Below, piece after piece: positions 5,851 through 6,997 of a stretch of 6,997 nt of DNA. The notes below the pieces were generated by a model. It was not told the DNA's origin. It did no database searches and was given only the letters and a program-made list of their open reading frames with translations. The stretch lies in the NCBI GenBank assembly GCA_964480425.1, contig CAYZPY010000133.1, positions 1-6,997 of the forward strand, in the 5' to 3' direction. Positions within the stretch are counted from its first letter, which is position 1. Each line of letters begins with the position of its first letter. The position numbers were made by a program, and so were the translations under genes. Source of the DNA: CAYYMD01 sp964480425. GTDB lineage: Bacteria; Planctomycetota; Phycisphaerae; SM23-33.

Positions 5851-6210
5851 TTATTTTTCACGATATGTGCACCTGGACGTGTCGGATTCCCACACCGTCA
5901 CCGCGGTCAGCCCGTCTACGGCAGGCGCGATTCGCTCGTAGATGTATTTGGCAATGTTCTCGGCCGTGGGATTTTCCAGACCCTCGATTTCGTTGATATA
6001 GCGGTGGTCCATCCGCCCCAGGACCGGCTCGACGGCCTGTTTTATCTGCCCGAAGTCCACCACCCATCCGCTTTCGTCGGGCTCGCCGGCAACGTGGATG
6101 TCCACGCGATACCCGTGCCCGTGCGGTCGGCGGCACTTGTGTCCCTCGGGCGTTTTGGGAAGGTGGTGTGCGGCCTCGAATCTGAACGTCTTTACAAGTT
6201 CAAATGGCAT
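5851..6210 (-). CDS. queD: 6-carboxy-5,6,7,8-tetrahydropterin synthase
   Basis: This enzyme converts dihydroneopterin triphosphate to 6-carboxytetrahydropterin, the second step of queuosine/7-deazaguanine synthesis in the cytoplasm. The 119 residues match E. coli QueD along their whole length: FEAAHHLPKTPEGHKC (11-26), PHGHGYRV (29-36), GWVVDFGQIK (48-57), MDHRYINEIEGLENPTAENIA (67-87) and VWES (106-109). Predicted zinc ligands are His15, His30 and His32. Cys26 is the catalytic cysteine, Asp68-His69 the proton relay and Glu108 the pterin-binding residue, so the site is complete. I chose the ATG at 6210 because GGAG (6217-6220) lies six bases upstream and MPFELVKTFRFEAAHH fits the family start; a TTG at 6222 would add four residues and overlap queE by 11 bases. 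It follows the queE stop by one base. Confidence 0.95.
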   Translation of the reverse strand: MPFELVKTFRFEAAHHLPKTPEGHKCRRPHGHGYRVDIHVAGEPDESGWVVDFGQIKQAVEPVLGRMDHRYINEIEGLENPTAENIAKYIYERIAPAVDGLTAVTVWESDTSRCTYREK

Positions 6211-6220
6211 CTCATACTCC
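6208..6220 (-). promoter_or_regulatory. Shine-Dalgarno and start of queD inside the queE 3' end
   Basis: Read on the minus strand, GGAG (6220-6217) precedes the ATG (6210-6208) by six bases, and the queE TGA (6214-6212) lies between them. The site decides the queD start and implies translational coupling by terminating queE ribosomes. Confidence 0.7.
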
Positions 6221-6859
6221 AAATTCTCTGTCCGGCCAGATCATTTTATGCAATTGCACGGACAATCTCACCTGCGGCGCGTCGCTCAAAATCCACTCGG
6301 CCAGTTCGCCCGCGGCCAGTTCGCCCCATACCGGCTGAAACTCCGCGGTACACTTTTCGTCCAGGCCGTGCCGCCGCACCGCCTCGACGGCGAACTCGAA
6401 GTCCTCACGCGTGGCGACGACGAATTTGACCTCGTCGTCGCTGCGCAGATGCCCGGCGTTGGACCAGAGCGTCTTGTCCGCCTCGCCACTGGATGGGCAC
6501 TTGAAGTCCACGATCCGCACCACGCGGGCGTCCAGGCCGGATATGTCCTGCGTGCCGTTGGTCTCCAGCAGGGTCTCGTATCCGGCGTCGCACAGGCGAG
6601 CCAGCAGCCCGGACGTGCCGTCCTGCAAAAGCGGCTCCCCGCCGGTCACTTCCACCAGCGGGCAGTTATAGCGGGCGATTTGGGCGAGTATGTCGTCAAC
6701 GGTCGTCTCGCTGCCGCCTTGCCGGGCGTACTTCGTATCGCACCAGCGGCAGCGGAGGTTGCAGCCCCCCAGGCGGACGAACGCGCAAGGCCGGCCGGCA
6801 CGCACACCTTCGCCCTGTATCCCGTAAAATATTTCGCAGACGTTAAGCGTCTCGCTCAT
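6212..6859 (-). CDS. queE: 7-carboxy-7-deazaguanine synthase (radical SAM)
   Basis: A radical S-adenosylmethionine enzyme that contracts 6-carboxytetrahydropterin to 7-carboxy-7-deazaguanine, the step directly after QueD. It has 215 residues, normal for the family. The [4Fe-4S] cluster motif is the CxxxCxxC form GGCNLRCRWCDT (31-42; Cys33, Cys37, Cys40). It is preceded by FYGIQGEG (11-18), which binds substrate in this family. TGGEPLLQ (72-79) is the SAM-binding GGE motif, ETNGT (99-103) follows, and VQLHKMIW (201-208) is the conserved C-terminal end. The gene leads a two-gene minus-strand unit with queD. The ATG at 6859 has no Shine-Dalgarno; a promoter-like pair upstream predicts transcription starting almost at the ATG, so leaderless translation is possible. 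queC, queF and later queuosine genes are not in the window. Confidence 0.95.
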   Translation of the reverse strand: MSETLNVCEIFYGIQGEGVRAGRPCAFVRLGGCNLRCRWCDTKYARQGGSETTVDDILAQIARYNCPLVEVTGGEPLLQDGTSGLLARLCDAGYETLLETNGTQDISGLDARVVRIVDFKCPSSGEADKTLWSNAGHLRSDDEVKFVVATREDFEFAVEAVRRHGLDEKCTAEFQPVWGELAAGELAEWILSDAPQVRLSVQLHKMIWPDREFGV

Positions 6860-6865
6860 AACGGT

Positions 6866-6895
6866 ATTGTATTGGGAAAACGCGTTTTTTTGTAA
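6866..6895 (-). promoter_or_regulatory. Candidate sigma70 promoter for queE-queD
   Basis: On the minus strand, TTACAA (6895-6890) is followed after an 18-base spacer by TACAAT (6871-6866). Each hexamer differs from consensus at one or two positions. Transcription would begin about seven bases on, at or near the queE ATG (6859), which agrees with the absence of a Shine-Dalgarno. Confidence 0.4.
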
Positions 6896-6897
6896 GC

Positions 6898-6915
6898 CCC
6901 CGCCGTCAGGCGGGG
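6898..6915. other. Perfect 7-bp GC hairpin upstream of queE
   Basis: CCCCGCC (6898-6904) and GGCGGGG (6909-6915) form a perfect stem with a GTCA loop. The flanking T-run (6885-6891) lies on the 5' side in plus orientation, and on the minus strand the stem is followed by A residues, so it is not an intrinsic terminator in either direction. It sits just upstream of the predicted queE promoter. Confidence 0.4.
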
Positions 6916-6933
6916 AATGTGTTTGTCTATGTT

Positions 6934-6997
6934 TTACGTATTATCCCACGAGTGTCCCATCATAAGTCGAATAATGACAACTGGATAGAATTTGGCT
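6934..6997 (-). CDS. Possible 3' end of a minus-strand gene running off the window
   Basis: A minus-strand frame is open from the window edge for 20 codons and stops at TAA (6936-6934). It ends in RLMMGHSWDNT. I do not recognise it. It is less GC-rich than the rest of the window, and 20 codons is too little to prove coding. If real, it would be cotranscribed towards queE. Confidence 0.15.
   Translation of the reverse strand, partial: AKFYPVVIIRLMMGHSWDNT

Noticed and set aside
5749..6895. Plus-strand open frames of 226 and 265 codons over queD and queE
   Set aside because: The minus strand encodes complete QueD and QueE with all catalytic residues; the plus frames have no motifs.

Overview
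The window is GC-rich bacterial chromosomal DNA with ordinary gene density. It holds six confident protein genes, one probable small gene and a few structured intergenic sites. I see no phage, transposon, CRISPR, rRNA or tRNA signal. The lineage is not certain. The genes are GC-rich but use the ATA isoleucine codon unusually often, and the set includes a PPi-type phosphofructokinase and an uncharacterised large-cap HAD hydrolase. This would fit a planctomycete-like (Phycisphaerae-type) or similar environmental bacterium, but that is only an inference.

Layout, left to right. (1) 1-952 (+): the C-terminal two thirds of biotin carboxylase AccC, cut by the window edge. (2) 1062-2279 (+): a PPi-type 6-phosphofructokinase with a strong Shine-Dalgarno. 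(3) 2280-2604: a gap holding a probable small basic protein of 45 residues or more, open in the same frame as the phosphofructokinase. (4) 2605-3372 (+): an alpha/beta serine hydrolase with a complete catalytic triad. Its N-terminal membrane segment looks displaced by one base, and its stop lies inside a compact terminator hairpin. (5) 3496-4389 (+): a HAD-superfamily phosphatase-like protein. (6) 4474-5727 (+): a six-hairpin (alpha/alpha)6-barrel glycosidase, preceded by a stem-loop-rich gap. (7) 5728-5850: a convergent intergenic region with two related GC-rich hairpins. (8) 5851-6859 (-): queE-queD, two consecutive steps of 7-deazaguanine (queuosine precursor) synthesis, almost certainly translationally coupled. 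(9) 6860-6997: a promoter-like region for queE, another hairpin, and possibly the last codons of a minus-strand gene.

Functionally, the plus-strand genes are central metabolism (malonyl-CoA formation; glycolysis or gluconeogenesis with pyrophosphate) followed by a hydrolase and a possible sugar-phosphate/glycoside pair. The minus-strand pair feeds tRNA queuosine. No clearly novel system is visible. The points most worth checking are possible one-base frameshifts at the AccC C-terminus and the hydrolase N-terminus, the small ORF after the phosphofructokinase, the paired GGTGGCG hairpins, and the apparently leaderless queE.
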